NCBI GenBank assembly: GCA_946059305.1
Contig: CAMGMU010000009.1
Coordinates: 1 to 45,080 of the forward strand
DNA length: 45,080 bases
Reading direction: 5' to 3'
DNA from: an uncultured Bacteroidales bacterium
Lineage (GTDB): Bacteria > Bacteroidota > Bacteroidia > Bacteroidales > Paludibacteraceae
Shown: positions 34,245 to 43,130 of the stretch, piece after piece
Position numbering within the stretch: the stretch's first letter is position 1
Layout of the letters: each line of letters begins with the position of its first letter
The notes under the pieces: generated by a model
The model's input: the letters and a program-made list of their open reading frames with translations, nothing else
What the model was told of the DNA's origin: nothing
The model's database searches: none
Position numbers and translations under genes: made by a program

Positions 34245-35693
34245 TTACATATACTTTCTTACTACCTCGTGGTCATCGAAATGATGCTTTACTCCTTTGA
34301 TGATTTGATAATCTTCATGGCCTTTTCCGGCCACAAGAATGACGTCGTTAGCTTCTGCCATCATGCAAGCCGTACGGATAGCCATTTCGCGGTCTTCAAT
34401 AATGAGCGTATCGCGCTGTTCTGCTTCGGTCAGTCCGGCTATCATGTCGTTGAGGATATCAGCCGGCTCTTCATCGCGAGGGTTGTCAGATGTGAGAATG
34501 AGGCGGTCAGAACCATGTTTGGCCAGCGATGCCATCATCGGTCTCTTCCCCTTATCTCTGTTGCCTCCGCAGCCTACGATAGTAATCAGACGGCTGCCCT
34601 GCTTACGAATCTCGTTGATGGTATTGATCACGTTTTCTACTGCATCTGGCGTGTGGGCATAGTCGATAATGGCCGTCCATCCTTTAGGAGAGGTAATTGA
34701 CTCAAATCGGCCGTTAACGGGCTGCAAGGTAGAGAGTACACGCAGCACTTCGATAGGCTCAAATCCAAGGCTTACGGCTGCTCCGTAGATGGCTAAGATG
34801 TTCGATACGTTGAATCGTCCTACAAGTGGAACAAACACTTCCTGCCCATTGACTTGGAGCAGCATGCCATCAAACCCTTCTTCTAAGATTTGCGCACGAT
34901 AATCGGCCAATGCTCGAGTGGAGTAGGTGCAAACGGAAGCTTGGCAATTCTGCGTCATGATTAAGCCGTTTTTGTCGTCTTTATTGGTGATGGCAAACGC
35001 GTTTTTCTTGAGCGAGTCAAACAGCCGCTTCTTCGTATCGCGGTAGTTGTCAAACGTCTTATGAAAATCGATATGGTCGCGCGTGAGATTGGTGAAAATG
35101 GCGCCATCAAAATCCAATCCTGCAATACGCTCTTGCGCTATGGAATGGCTGCTCACTTCCATAAAAGCATAGGTGCATCCCGCATCTACCATCCGCTTGA
35201 GCAAACTGTTGAGTTCAAGGGCATCGGGGGTAGTGTGTGTGGAAGCCACAGACTCGTCTTCAATATAGTTCACCACGGTAGAGAGCAAGCCTGCTTTATA
35301 TCCCAAGCCGCGAACAAGCTTATAAAGTAACGTGGCGATAGTGGTTTTCCCGTTGGTGCCCGTCACGCCAACTAGCGTCAGATGCTTACTCGGTTGGCCA
35401 TACCATTGGCAGGCTAATTCGCCCAACGCTTTGGAGGAATCTTCTACAATGATGAAGCAAGCTTCTCGCTCTGCTACCTCTTTCGGAATGCGTTCGCAAA
35501 CGATGGCTGTAGCCCCCGAGTCAAGCGCTTTACCGATATAATCATGGCCATCTACTGCTGTTCCTGCTTGTGCTACAAACAGCGTATTCTTCACTACTTT
35601 GCGAGAGTCAAATGCGATGGCGGCAATGTCAATATCCGTATTGCCTACGGTGTTCAGCACCTTTGCAGTGCTGAGTAATTCGTTGAGTATCAT
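34245..35693 (-). CDS. murE: UDP-MurNAc-tripeptide synthetase, meso-DAP type
   Basis: 482 residues. It adds the third amino acid to UDP-MurNAc-L-Ala-D-Glu in the cytoplasm. The ATP site is GVTGTNGKTTIATLL (about 108-122), with HTTPD (about 153) and the carbamylated-Lys region FDSLKKNAFAITNKDD. The substrate-selecting motif is DNPRDEEP (about 408-415), with the Arg that recognises meso-diaminopimelate, so the peptidoglycan should be of meso-DAP type. It starts 6 bases after ftsI. Confidence 0.97.
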   Translation of the reverse strand: MILNELLSTAKVLNTVGNTDIDIAAIAFDSRKVVKNTLFVAQAGTAVDGHDYIGKALDSGATAIVCERIPKEVAEREACFIIVEDSSKALGELACQWYGQPSKHLTLVGVTGTNGKTTIATLLYKLVRGLGYKAGLLSTVVNYIEDESVASTHTTPDALELNSLLKRMVDAGCTYAFMEVSSHSIAQERIAGLDFDGAIFTNLTRDHIDFHKTFDNYRDTKKRLFDSLKKNAFAITNKDDKNGLIMTQNCQASVCTYSTRALADYRAQILEEGFDGMLLQVNGQEVFVPLVGRFNVSNILAIYGAAVSLGFEPIEVLRVLSTLQPVNGRFESITSPKGWTAIIDYAHTPDAVENVINTINEIRKQGSRLITIVGCGGNRDKGKRPMMASLAKHGSDRLILTSDNPRDEEPADILNDMIAGLTEAEQRDTLIIEDREMAIRTACMMAEANDVILVAGKGHEDYQIIKGVKHHFDDHEVVRKYM

Positions 35694-35699
35694 AATTTG

Positions 35700-37805
35700 T
35701 TATCGTAATTCCAAATAAACCATTTTTCCTTGTTGAACGGCTGTTCCTGCAGTTACACTCTGCGAGACAACCCGGCCCTTACCGGTAAGTTGCACTTTCA
35801 TACCTGTCTGTTCAATTGCATACACAGCATCTCGTGCTCCCATACCTATTACATTGGGCACTTGGTCGCGATTTACTTTTACGGCAACGCTCTGCATCGT
35901 ATTATCTACCTTTGCCCATTCAGAATCTACTTTACTGACCTGCACCTTGGCTCCTTTGGCTGCGTCTTTGATGCGACTTTGTTGCCCGCCTTTGATGTGC
36001 GGTTTGGTGATAGAATCGTATGGTAATTCTATTTCTTCTGAGTCAGTAGTACTCATGCTGGCCATTGTGCGTTCTGCTATATGGCGAACCACACGGCCGC
36101 AGTCGCCACCTGCATCGTAGTAACCATATTTGTGAGGATGATGAATCACGCAGATGCAGCTGTATTGCGGATTATCTTCCGGAAAATAGCCAACGAAAGC
36201 AATACGGTGGTGCCGATTCGAATAGCGTCCATTCTCGAAAATCTGAGCCGTACCCGTTTTGCCGGCAATCTTTACGTAATTACTTTGGGCTTTTTTTTGC
36301 TTCCAAGGATCTTGAGATGCCGTACCCAGTTTATTGTCCCAAACCACTGCATGTAAGCATTCTTGGATAGCTGCTAAGGTGCTGCTTTTGCATAAATTAG
36401 AAGTGATTACTTTGCTCTCAAAACGCTTGATAGTCTTACCTTCTTTACTGATACTTTCTACTAAAAGCGGGCTAATCATTTTGCCGTTGTTGGCAATGCC
36501 GTTATAAATCGTAAGTATCTGTAATGGCGATAATTCTACCGAATAACCATATGACATCTTGGCCAAAGTGGTGTTGTCATTTGGGCGACTGATGAGCGGC
36601 TTTTGCGCACCCGGGATTTCGCAAGGCAGACTGTCGGCAATCCCCATTCGCTCCAATCGGTCAGCAAATTTGCTGCCTTTCTTTTCGTAGGCTTGCGTAA
36701 CAATCTTGGCTAATGCGATATTAGACGATGCCGCCATTGCATCGCGGATACTATATATGGTATCTCGCGGGTGCGCATCGTATATGCGTGTATCGGAATA
36801 TTGCCAACCGGCTCGATAGACTTCGATAGAGTCGTTGTGGTAATCTATCTTGCCATCATCCAATGCAGCCATCAAACTGATGGTTTTAAAGGTGGAACCC
36901 GGCTCCACGCGTGTGACAGCATGGTTCATGGTTTCTACGTATTCGCCATCTTTGTTGCGATCGAGGTTGCTGATAGCGCGGATTTTGCCCGTTTTTACTT
37001 CCATCAATACGCAACATCCCCATTCGCCTTCTATCATCTCCAAGCGTTGTCGCAATATGCTCTCCACCTGATCCTGTATGTCGGCATCAATGGTCGTATG
37101 AAGGTCGCATCCGTTTACCGCATTCTTGAGTACAACATCCGTATTGCCCGCGCCTATTCGTTGGCGTTGTTTTAATCCGGGCTCGCCTTTGAGTTCATCG
37201 TTGAATTGCTTTTCGAGGCCGGCTATACCCTGCCCGGTTTCTCCGTAAATACTGCCGAGCGTTCGTTTTGCCAGACTGCCGAAGGGCATCACACGCTTAT
37301 GGCTATCTTCTATTATTAAACCGCTCTTATAGCGTCCTCTTTTGAAGAAAGGCATGGATTCAACTGCCCGCTTATCTGTATAACTCACTGGATTGGGTTG
37401 CAGCTTAAAACGTCCGTCTCTATTGCGGAAAGCACGAACGAGAAGCGTGCGATATTCTTGGGCGGATTTGTCTTTGAAGATGCGCGACAAACCTGCCGAT
37501 ATGCTGTCTACATTATTATAAAAAGCCGTGTCTCCGTTCATGTGAAGGGCCTCTACTCGAGTGTCTAAGATGAGGGTATAGCGAGGTAAACTGCCTACGA
37601 GCAGGCGACCTTGGCAGTCGTAAATATTGCCTCGTAGTGGTGGAATAGGACGCTTCGATGGTATTTGCTTTTGTGCAACCTGAAGCCATTGGTCACCCTC
37701 TTTGTATTGCACAACAAGGATTTGTATGATTACGGCCGTGAAGCCCATCATGATGACTCCAAAAATCAACACGAACCGAAATATGATATGTCGTTTCTTT
37801 TCCAT
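35700..37805 (-). CDS. ftsI: Septal penicillin-binding protein with PASTA domain
   Basis: 701 residues. A single N-terminal membrane anchor (about 8-28) is followed by a dimerisation (pedestal) domain (about 55-220) and a transpeptidase domain. The active site has S-x-x-K in EPGSTFKTIS (Ser about 303), SSN in AASSNIALAKI, and KTGT in AGKTGTAQIF. It cross-links septal peptidoglycan with FtsW. A C-terminal PASTA domain (about 640-701, VPNVIGMGARDAVYAIEQTG) is present, a feature of Bacteroidota and Gram-positive homologues but not of E. coli FtsI. Its ATG shares one base with the ftsL stop. Confidence 0.96.
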   Translation of the reverse strand: MEKKRHIIFRFVLIFGVIMMGFTAVIIQILVVQYKEGDQWLQVAQKQIPSKRPIPPLRGNIYDCQGRLLVGSLPRYTLILDTRVEALHMNGDTAFYNNVDSISAGLSRIFKDKSAQEYRTLLVRAFRNRDGRFKLQPNPVSYTDKRAVESMPFFKRGRYKSGLIIEDSHKRVMPFGSLAKRTLGSIYGETGQGIAGLEKQFNDELKGEPGLKQRQRIGAGNTDVVLKNAVNGCDLHTTIDADIQDQVESILRQRLEMIEGEWGCCVLMEVKTGKIRAISNLDRNKDGEYVETMNHAVTRVEPGSTFKTISLMAALDDGKIDYHNDSIEVYRAGWQYSDTRIYDAHPRDTIYSIRDAMAASSNIALAKIVTQAYEKKGSKFADRLERMGIADSLPCEIPGAQKPLISRPNDNTTLAKMSYGYSVELSPLQILTIYNGIANNGKMISPLLVESISKEGKTIKRFESKVITSNLCKSSTLAAIQECLHAVVWDNKLGTASQDPWKQKKAQSNYVKIAGKTGTAQIFENGRYSNRHHRIAFVGYFPEDNPQYSCICVIHHPHKYGYYDAGGDCGRVVRHIAERTMASMSTTDSEEIELPYDSITKPHIKGGQQSRIKDAAKGAKVQVSKVDSEWAKVDNTMQSVAVKVNRDQVPNVIGMGARDAVYAIEQTGMKVQLTGKGRVVSQSVTAGTAVQQGKMVYLELR

Positions 37806-38161
37806 TAGTCTATCGCGATGGCAGGTTGGTTACTGATTTTTACGGTGCTTCCATTTTCTTGTAGCCGCTGGAGGATATACGATTGTCGACTTTGCTCTAC
37901 CAATTCGGCTTGGAGCGTAAGGTATTCAAAATGGGCGTCTTCGAGTTGTTTGTTGAGTTGCGAAATCTGTCGCTGCTGCGTTTGTGCACGATAGTTGCAA
38001 AACATGTAGATTACAAACATTGCGCAAATCATACCAACGAATGGCATCTGTGCGCGAACGCGCTCCCGAAGAAGTACGTCACCGCTCATTGTTTCTTGAA
38101 ACGTTTTCTTAAAGTTCTCTGACGTGAACAACTGTTTCAGATTTTCAAAAAATGGTTTCAT
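37805..38161 (-). CDS. ftsL: FtsL-like cell division protein
   Basis: 118 residues: a cytoplasmic N-terminus of ~35 residues, one membrane segment (about 38-56, FVGMICAMFVIYMFCNYRA), then a periplasmic coiled coil (QRQISQLNKQLEDAHFEYL). Sequence identity across FtsL proteins is low; the call rests on topology, size, and position between rsmH and ftsI. FtsL forms the FtsQLB bridge that activates FtsWI. It overlaps ftsI by one base. Confidence 0.8.
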   Translation of the reverse strand: MKPFFENLKQLFTSENFKKTFQETMSGDVLLRERVRAQMPFVGMICAMFVIYMFCNYRAQTQQRQISQLNKQLEDAHFEYLTLQAELVEQSRQSYILQRLQENGSTVKISNQPAIAID

Positions 38162-38272
38162 AGCGAGGTTGAATTGAATATGTATGTGTTATGTATGGTT
38201 GTTTGGATTTATTCTCGACAACTTATGCAGTGGAATATCTTCTGAAGATGTGGGTTGAATATAACAGGATTT

Positions 38273-39283
38273 TTATTGGATGGATTCGATTTTTGTAGCA
38301 ATGCGAAGTTTGGCGCTGCGACTGCGAGGGTTGCGAGCTATTTCTTCGTCAGTAGCTACTATCACCTTCCCATTTTTACCGCCAAACGGACAAATCAGAT
38401 TGCCGTAGAAGTCTTTCTTAACATGGCCTTCAAGATTGCCTGTTTTGAAGAAGTTTTTTACCATCCTGTCTTCGAGGGAGTGATACGTAAGAATGGCGAA
38501 TCGTCCTCCTGGCCGCAACATTTCTTTTCCGGCCAACAGCATCTCTTCAAGTGCCTTCATTTCGTCGTTTACTTCAATTCGAAGAGCTTGAAAAATGCGA
38601 GCCAAGTCTTTTTTTGCATATGTATCAACTTCGATTTCTGATTGGTGAATCGTAAGTTTGCCTCCGGTCAGTATTCCTACCAGCTGCTCGGTGCGGAGAA
38701 TAGGCTCTACTGATCGATGGCGAACAATCTGTCGGGCTATCTGTCGAGAGTTTTTTAGTTCTCCATATAAAAATAATATGCGCGCTAATGCTTCTTCGTC
38801 ATATGTGTTTATAATTTCGGAAGCCGTCTTGCCGCCCGATTGGTTCATGCGCATGTCAAGCGGACCAGTAAAACGAAACGAAAACCCGCGTTCTGCTTCA
38901 TCGAAATGATGAAAACTGACGCCTAAATCAGCCAAAATTCCATCCACTCCACTGCCGGGAATTTCTGAATCATACGCAGGATGACCATAGTAGTCCATGA
39001 AATTTTTCAGGTATCGGAAATTGCTGTGTACAAACTGCCACTTTCCGTTGTTTTCTGCTTGTACCCAAAATGGTGCGTTATGCTGATTAAGAGCGTTTTG
39101 ATATGCATCAATATCTTGGTCGAAAGAATAAAGTTTACCGCCATCTCCGAGCTGTTGGCAGATGGCGCGACTGTGGCCGCCACCGCCAAAGGTGACGTCC
39201 ACATAAGTGCCTTGAGGAAGGATGCTTAAGCCCGATATCGTTTCCTCAAGTAGGGCGGGGATGTGATACACAATCTCTTCCAT
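38273..39283 (-). CDS. rsmH: 16S rRNA m4C1402 methyltransferase
   Basis: 336 residues. It uses S-adenosylmethionine to methylate C1402 N4 in 16S rRNA. The start YHIPALLEETISGL and the SAM motif VDVTFGGGGHSRAI (about 28-41) are characteristic; DGILADLGVSFHHFDEAERGFSFRFTGPLDMRM (about 113-145) and the late FAILTYHSLEDRMVKNFF are family signatures. Second gene of the dcw cluster, 98 bases after mraZ and 111 before ftsL. The downstream gap has a small ATCTTC/GAAGAT palindrome but no clear promoter. Confidence 0.96.
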   Translation of the reverse strand: MEEIVYHIPALLEETISGLSILPQGTYVDVTFGGGGHSRAICQQLGDGGKLYSFDQDIDAYQNALNQHNAPFWVQAENNGKWQFVHSNFRYLKNFMDYYGHPAYDSEIPGSGVDGILADLGVSFHHFDEAERGFSFRFTGPLDMRMNQSGGKTASEIINTYDEEALARILFLYGELKNSRQIARQIVRHRSVEPILRTEQLVGILTGGKLTIHQSEIEVDTYAKKDLARIFQALRIEVNDEMKALEEMLLAGKEMLRPGGRFAILTYHSLEDRMVKNFFKTGNLEGHVKKDFYGNLICPFGGKNGKVIVATDEEIARNPRSRSAKLRIATKIESIQ

Positions 39284-39381
39284 AATGCGAGAGGGGGAAT
39301 GCCCCAGATTAGTTGGTTAGGGTTTAATGGCAACAAGTAGGCAGATGATGCTGATACGATGAGAAATGTATGGATACTCCG

Positions 39382-39837
39382 TTATTCTTTCGAACGCTGC
39401 ATTTTTTTGCGTAGAGCAGCTGCGAAATCTTTCTTTTCGAGCTTCCGCTCTTCAAATCGCTGCGGAGACCATAATGCAAATCGATTTAGCATACCTACGA
39501 AGACTACGTCTCCTTCTGCACCAATCTGCTCAAGATCGCGTTTCTGAATTAGTACCCGGCCTTGGTTATCGGGCTCCAATAACTGGGCTTCGCTCATGAA
39601 TTGCATCAAGAGCATTTGATCGTCAGGATCCCATTCGTCAAGTCTATCTTGCAACTCATTCACGCGCTGATTCCACACTTGCTCCGGATAGAAAACCAGA
39701 CAGTCGTTGTCTGGCTCGTGATGCAGCACCACTTTGCGTGAAGCATACTCTGCGAGAATCTTTCGATAGGCGGCTGGTATGAAGATACGTCCTTTTTCGT
39801 CTAATCGAGCCTCAATATTTCCGATGAAAGTGGTCAT
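39382..39837 (-). CDS. mraZ: MraZ transcriptional regulator of the dcw cluster
   Basis: 151 residues, two AbrB-like half-domains. The first carries DEKGRIFIPAAYRKIL (about 13-28), and the second DNQGRVLIQKRDLEQIG (about 90-106), both with the D-x-x-G-R core of MraZ. MraZ binds repeated TGGGN boxes before its own gene; a matching site (TGGGG-AAAAG-TGGGG on the - strand) lies at 39927-39941, over the -33 position of its promoter. It probably represses or tunes the cluster. Confidence 0.96.
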   Translation of the reverse strand: MTTFIGNIEARLDEKGRIFIPAAYRKILAEYASRKVVLHHEPDNDCLVFYPEQVWNQRVNELQDRLDEWDPDDQMLLMQFMSEAQLLEPDNQGRVLIQKRDLEQIGAEGDVVFVGMLNRFALWSPQRFEERKLEKKDFAAALRKKMQRSKE

Positions 39838-39899
39838 TTGTGCGTGCTTGAGATGCAGATGAAATGAATGAAATTATAGTAGATTTTCGTTTTCGGCTG

Positions 39900-39941
39900 C
39901 AAAGGTACAAAAAAAAATTGATATTTCCCCACTTTTCCCCA
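39900..39941 (-). promoter_or_regulatory. mraZ promoter with an overlapping MraZ-box-like operator
   Basis: The -7 element TACCTTTG is at 39900-39907 on the - strand. At the -33 distance there is no TTTG; instead TGGGG-AAAAG-TGGGG (39927-39941) covers that position. Two TGGGN boxes with a 5-base spacer are the known MraZ target form, suggesting autoregulation. Between this and the mirrored site lies AT-rich DNA with a 12-bp direct repeat TTTATTAACAAA (39972-39983 and 40027-40038). Confidence 0.65.
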
Positions 39942-40039
39942 CGAAAAATTTTTAAACAATAAAATTAACGATTTATTAACAAAAAATTTCTTGATATAAA
40001 ATTCAGTAAATCAGTAAGATATGAAGTTTATTAACAAAG

Positions 40040-40054
40040 TGGAGAAAAGTGGGG
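40040..40054 (+). promoter_or_regulatory. Second MraZ-box-like site facing the cupin operon
   Basis: TGGAG-AAAAG-TGGGG on the + strand, the inverted near-copy of the site at 39927-39941 (one difference over 15 bases). It ends 10 bases before the -33 element of the + strand promoter. Confidence 0.5.
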
Positions 40055-40064
40055 TAAAATTCTG

Positions 40065-40096
40065 TTTGCAGATATCAAAAAAAAGTAGTACCTTTG
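40065..40096 (+). promoter_or_regulatory. Promoter of the cupin-sufT-lpxH-mazG unit
   Basis: TTTG (40065-40068), a 20-base spacer, TACCTTTG (40089-40096); an excellent consensus match. The transcript start would be about 50 bases before the ATG at 40156. Confidence 0.85.
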
Positions 40097-40155
40097 CATC
40101 GTTTTTTTTGAAGGTGAAATTAAATTGAGTCACCTGAACAAGCATATATACCGAT

Positions 40156-40488
40156 ATGATACTTGATTTTCCAAATTTACCGATGGAGTCATTCCCCGCA
40201 TTTAAGGGAGGGGAAAAGGAACTCTCTGCGCAGATGTTTTTCGATGGTGTAAATCGTATTCTTCATGGAATTCTCGTGCCAGGTGCTTCAATAGGTATGC
40301 ATCAGCATATTACTGACTGTGAGGTGCTGTTTATCGTGGCGGGTCATGGTACGATTATTGAAGATGGCGTTTCGTCGCATGTACATTTGGGCCAATGTGT
40401 GTATTGCCCTAAGGGACATACGCATTCGCTCATTAACAGCTCTGAAGAGCAAGATTTGGAATTTTATGCCGTAGTGCCCCAGCAATAA
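40156..40488 (+). CDS. Small cupin-domain protein
   Basis: 110 residues, a single cupin barrel with no signal peptide. Cupin motif 1 is GASIGMHQHITDCEVLFIVAG (about 43-63), giving His-Gln-His and Glu metal ligands; motif 2 is CVYCPKGHTHSLIN (about 77-90), with the last His ligand. A metal-binding cytoplasmic protein; the reaction is unknown, and single-domain cupins include isomerases, dioxygenases and sensors. The stop and the next start share one base (TAATG), so it is coupled to the SufT-like gene. Confidence 0.88.
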   Translation: MILDFPNLPMESFPAFKGGEKELSAQMFFDGVNRILHGILVPGASIGMHQHITDCEVLFIVAGHGTIIEDGVSSHVHLGQCVYCPKGHTHSLINSSEEQDLEFYAVVPQQ

Positions 40489-40799
40489 TGGAATTTTTAG
40501 CTACAGAAGAGAAAATAGTACAGTATCTCAAGACCGTGTATGATCCTGAGATTCCTGTGAATATTTACGACCTTGGGCTGATTTACAAGGTGGATTTGCA
40601 AGACGATGGTCTGCTCGTTATTGATATGACGCTTACTGCTCCCAATTGTCCGGCTGCGGATTTTCTCATTGAAGACGTAACCCAGAAAATGCGCTCTATA
40701 GAGGGCGTTAAGGAGGTGAAAGTCAACTTGGTGTTTGAGCCGGAGTGGTCGAAGGATATGATGTCTGAAGAAGCGAAATTAGAGCTCGGTATGCTTTGA
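40488..40799 (+). CDS. SufT/MIP18-family (DUF59) Fe-S maturation protein
   Basis: 103 residues. The DUF59 core is complete: TVYDPEIPVNIYDLGLIYKV (about 16-35), then MTLTAPNCPAADFL with the conserved Cys about 54, and VKVNLVFEPEWSKDMMSEEA (about 78-97). Family members help assemble or deliver iron-sulphur clusters; stand-alone forms are called SufT. The upstream cupin overlaps by one base, and lpxH follows 18 bases on. No other suf genes are nearby. Confidence 0.92.
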   Translation: MEFLATEEKIVQYLKTVYDPEIPVNIYDLGLIYKVDLQDDGLLVIDMTLTAPNCPAADFLIEDVTQKMRSIEGVKEVKVNLVFEPEWSKDMMSEEAKLELGML

Positions 40800-40817
40800 T
40801 TTTGGCTACATAGGTGC

Positions 40818-41630
40818 ATGATATATTTCATTAGCGATATTCATCTTGGTTCGCGCGTGATTACTGATCCCAATCAGCATCAGCAGCGGTTTATCGCGCT
40901 CCTGAAACAAATGGAGTGTGATGCTACTGCTATTTATCTTTTGGGAGATGTTTTTGACTTTTGGATGGAATATTTTTGGCCCAATCGGAGACATTTCAAG
41001 CAATTTCAACCTGTGCTTCTTACGCTTAAGGAAATGGCTGCAAGAATTCCCATTCATTTCTTTATTGGTAACCACGATCTTTGGACGTTTGGTTGGCTTG
41101 CTCGCGAAACGGGGATGATTATACATAAGTCGCCTGAAGTGTTGCAGCTTAATGGTAGGAAATGTTTTCTTGCTCATGGTGATGGATTGGGGTCAGAGGA
41201 TCGGAAATTTTTGTTGCTTAGGCGTTTCTTTCATTCTGCTTTTCCGCAGTTTCTTTTCCGTTTGCTTCCACCTGCCTTGGGCGATTGGATGGGTTATAGT
41301 TGGGCTGCATCGTCTCGGCGTAAAGAATTGCGTTCGCCTGAGGAATATAAAGGAGAAGATCAAGAAGAGTTGGTGCTGTTCGCCAAGAGATATGTAGAAG
41401 CAACCCACGATGCCAACATGCTATTTGTGTTTGGACACAGGCATTTGGAGCTTTCGCTCATGATTGGCTCGCGCGCATGCGTGTATATATTAGGTGATTT
41501 TTTCCGTCAGTTTACGTATGGCATGCTCTCTGAAGATGGTGATTTCAGTTTGGAACAAGCGCTTACAGAGGAGGAACTGGCGAGTTTTGATGAAGGGAAT
41601 CGGCAGGGTGTTTCGATTGCATTAATGTGA
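40818..41630 (+). CDS. lpxH: UDP-2,3-diacylglucosamine pyrophosphohydrolase
   Basis: 270 residues. A calcineurin-like metallophosphoesterase of lipid A synthesis, making lipid X (2,3-diacylglucosamine 1-phosphate). The metal motifs are ISDIHLGSR (Asp7, His9), LLGDVFDFWMEYFWPN (about 41-56), FIGNHDLWTFG (about 77-87), LAHGDGLG (about 118-125) and FGHRHLE (about 206-212). The WMEY and DFW segments suit LpxH rather than a general phosphatase. It starts 18 bases after the SufT-like gene. Membrane-associated, cytoplasmic face. Confidence 0.9.
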   Translation: MIYFISDIHLGSRVITDPNQHQQRFIALLKQMECDATAIYLLGDVFDFWMEYFWPNRRHFKQFQPVLLTLKEMAARIPIHFFIGNHDLWTFGWLARETGMIIHKSPEVLQLNGRKCFLAHGDGLGSEDRKFLLLRRFFHSAFPQFLFRLLPPALGDWMGYSWAASSRRKELRSPEEYKGEDQEELVLFAKRYVEATHDANMLFVFGHRHLELSLMIGSRACVYILGDFFRQFTYGMLSEDGDFSLEQALTEEELASFDEGNRQGVSIALM

Positions 41631-41665
41631 TTCGATATGGTTTTCCTATGTAAGCAATATAGAAT

Positions 41666-42562
41666 ATGAATGAAGAATCTGAAAGATATACGAATATGGC
41701 TACTCGTCAACAACAATTGGAGGCGTTTGATCGCCTTTTGACAGTGATGGATAATCTTAGAGAGCATTGCCCCTGGGATAGAAAGCAGACGTTTGATTCG
41801 CTGCGAGAGAATACGATAGAGGAAACCTACGAACTTAGCTCTGCTATTATGCATCATAATATGAATGAAATCAAAAAAGAGTTAGGTGACGTATTACTTC
41901 ATATCGTGTTTTATGCAAAGATGGGCAGTGAGATTGGGGATTTTGATATAGCTGATGTATGCAACGCATTATGCGATAAGCTGATTTTTCGCCATCCGCA
42001 TGTATATGGAGCTGCTGAAGCTGCCAAGTATGGTAATATATCCATCCCTGATGCGGCCAATATGAGTCCAGAGGAGGTTAAGAAACTTTGGGAACAAGTG
42101 AAGCAGAAGGAGAAGGATGGCAATACTACGATTTTATCCGGTGTGCCCGAGGCGCTTCCGTCGTTGATTAAAGCTTATAGAGTTGGTGAGAAGGCTGCCA
42201 ATAGTGGTTTTGATTGGAACCAACCTGCCGATGTGTGGGATAAGGTGAAGGAAGAATTGGCTGAGTTTGAGGCTGAGATAAGGCGCAATGCGCATGCGCT
42301 CGAATCCGAGAATCCTGAAGAGAAGAAGCAGGCTCGAGCCGATATGGAAGGCGAGTTTGGCGACTTGCTGTTCTCGCTCGTAAATGCCGCTCGACTCTAT
42401 CATATTCATCCGGATAATGCCCTCGAACGCACCAATCAGAAGTTTATTTCTCGTTTTACTTATTTGGAGCAGGAAGTGAAAAAACAGGGCCGTTCCCTTT
42501 CGGAAATGACCCTGGATGAGATGGAAGCAATTTGGCAGGAAAGTAAGAAATACTTCCGCTGA
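41666..42562 (+). CDS. mazG: MazG nucleoside triphosphate pyrophosphohydrolase
   Basis: 298 residues with two MazG domains. The first has DNLREHCPWDRKQTFDSLRENTIEETYEL (about 28-56), with E-E-x-x-E and later KELGDVLLH (E-x-x-D) metal ligands. The second has EELAEFEAEIR and GEFGDLLFSLVNAARL. It cleaves NTPs to NMP and pyrophosphate in the cytoplasm, cleaning abnormal nucleotides. The start may instead be the ATG at 41696. Last gene of the + strand unit that begins at 40156. Confidence 0.95.
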   Translation: MNEESERYTNMATRQQQLEAFDRLLTVMDNLREHCPWDRKQTFDSLRENTIEETYELSSAIMHHNMNEIKKELGDVLLHIVFYAKMGSEIGDFDIADVCNALCDKLIFRHPHVYGAAEAAKYGNISIPDAANMSPEEVKKLWEQVKQKEKDGNTTILSGVPEALPSLIKAYRVGEKAANSGFDWNQPADVWDKVKEELAEFEAEIRRNAHALESENPEEKKQARADMEGEFGDLLFSLVNAARLYHIHPDNALERTNQKFISRFTYLEQEVKKQGRSLSEMTLDEMEAIWQESKKYFR

Positions 42563-42607
42563 AAATTGCTAACAAAATGAAGATAGCATTAGCTGCGAAG
42601 AGGCTGT

Positions 42608-43108
42608 TTACTTCGTTTCGTCGCTTACTATAACTTCTATTACGCCTTCTGATTCTTTATATTCGGAGTCTGACGATACATAGAATTTGATGGTTGTATT
42701 ACCTTCTTGAAGCGGCACCATATTTACTGGGATAACAGTTTGATTGTAGCCTTCCTGATAGTCGAATCGGAGAGCTTCTATATCTGAACTGGGGCGAAGA
42801 GCCAGTTTAAACGAATCGCTCACTTGCGTCCACATCTTCAAGCGGGTAGTGTCCCACGTGATGCTTGAGGATACCAGATTGTTGGCAAAACTCTGATTAT
42901 ACACTAAGAAAAAGGCGGTATCGCCTTTGCAGATGGTGTCAAGCGTGTAATGCTTGGTGTCTTCGTTGTAATGTCCCAAAAGGGTGTCGCCACTGGCAGT
43001 AATGAAAGCGGTTACGTTGACTTGAGGGGTATATTGGCTGGTCCATTCCAAGCAACTCGTCATACACACACACGCGAGCGCGCAGACAATTAAGGTGAAT
43101 TTCTTCAT
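42608..43108 (-). CDS. Unassigned lipoprotein behind a tRNA gene
   Basis: 166 residues from the ATG at 43108; the longer frame to 43138 would begin inside the tRNA. The signal is MKKFTLIVCALACVCMTSC, with acylated Cys about 19. The rest is predicted beta-rich (VNVTAFITASGDTLLGHY, then GNTTIKFYVSSDSEY and VIEVIVSD at the end), with no family recognised. The ATG lies only 22 bases after tRNA-Leu on the same strand, leaving little room for its own promoter, so it probably shares the tRNA transcript. Confidence 0.78.
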   Translation of the reverse strand: MKKFTLIVCALACVCMTSCLEWTSQYTPQVNVTAFITASGDTLLGHYNEDTKHYTLDTICKGDTAFFLVYNQSFANNLVSSSITWDTTRLKMWTQVSDSFKLALRPSSDIEALRFDYQEGYNQTVIPVNMVPLQEGNTTIKFYVSSDSEYKESEGVIEVIVSDETK

Positions 43109-43130
43109 CAGGAAATAGTTATTCGTTTTG

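Noticed and set aside
39972..40038. Replication origin suggested by TTATTAACA direct repeats
   Set aside because: The motif differs from the DnaA box and occurs only twice; no dnaA or dnaN gene lies nearby.
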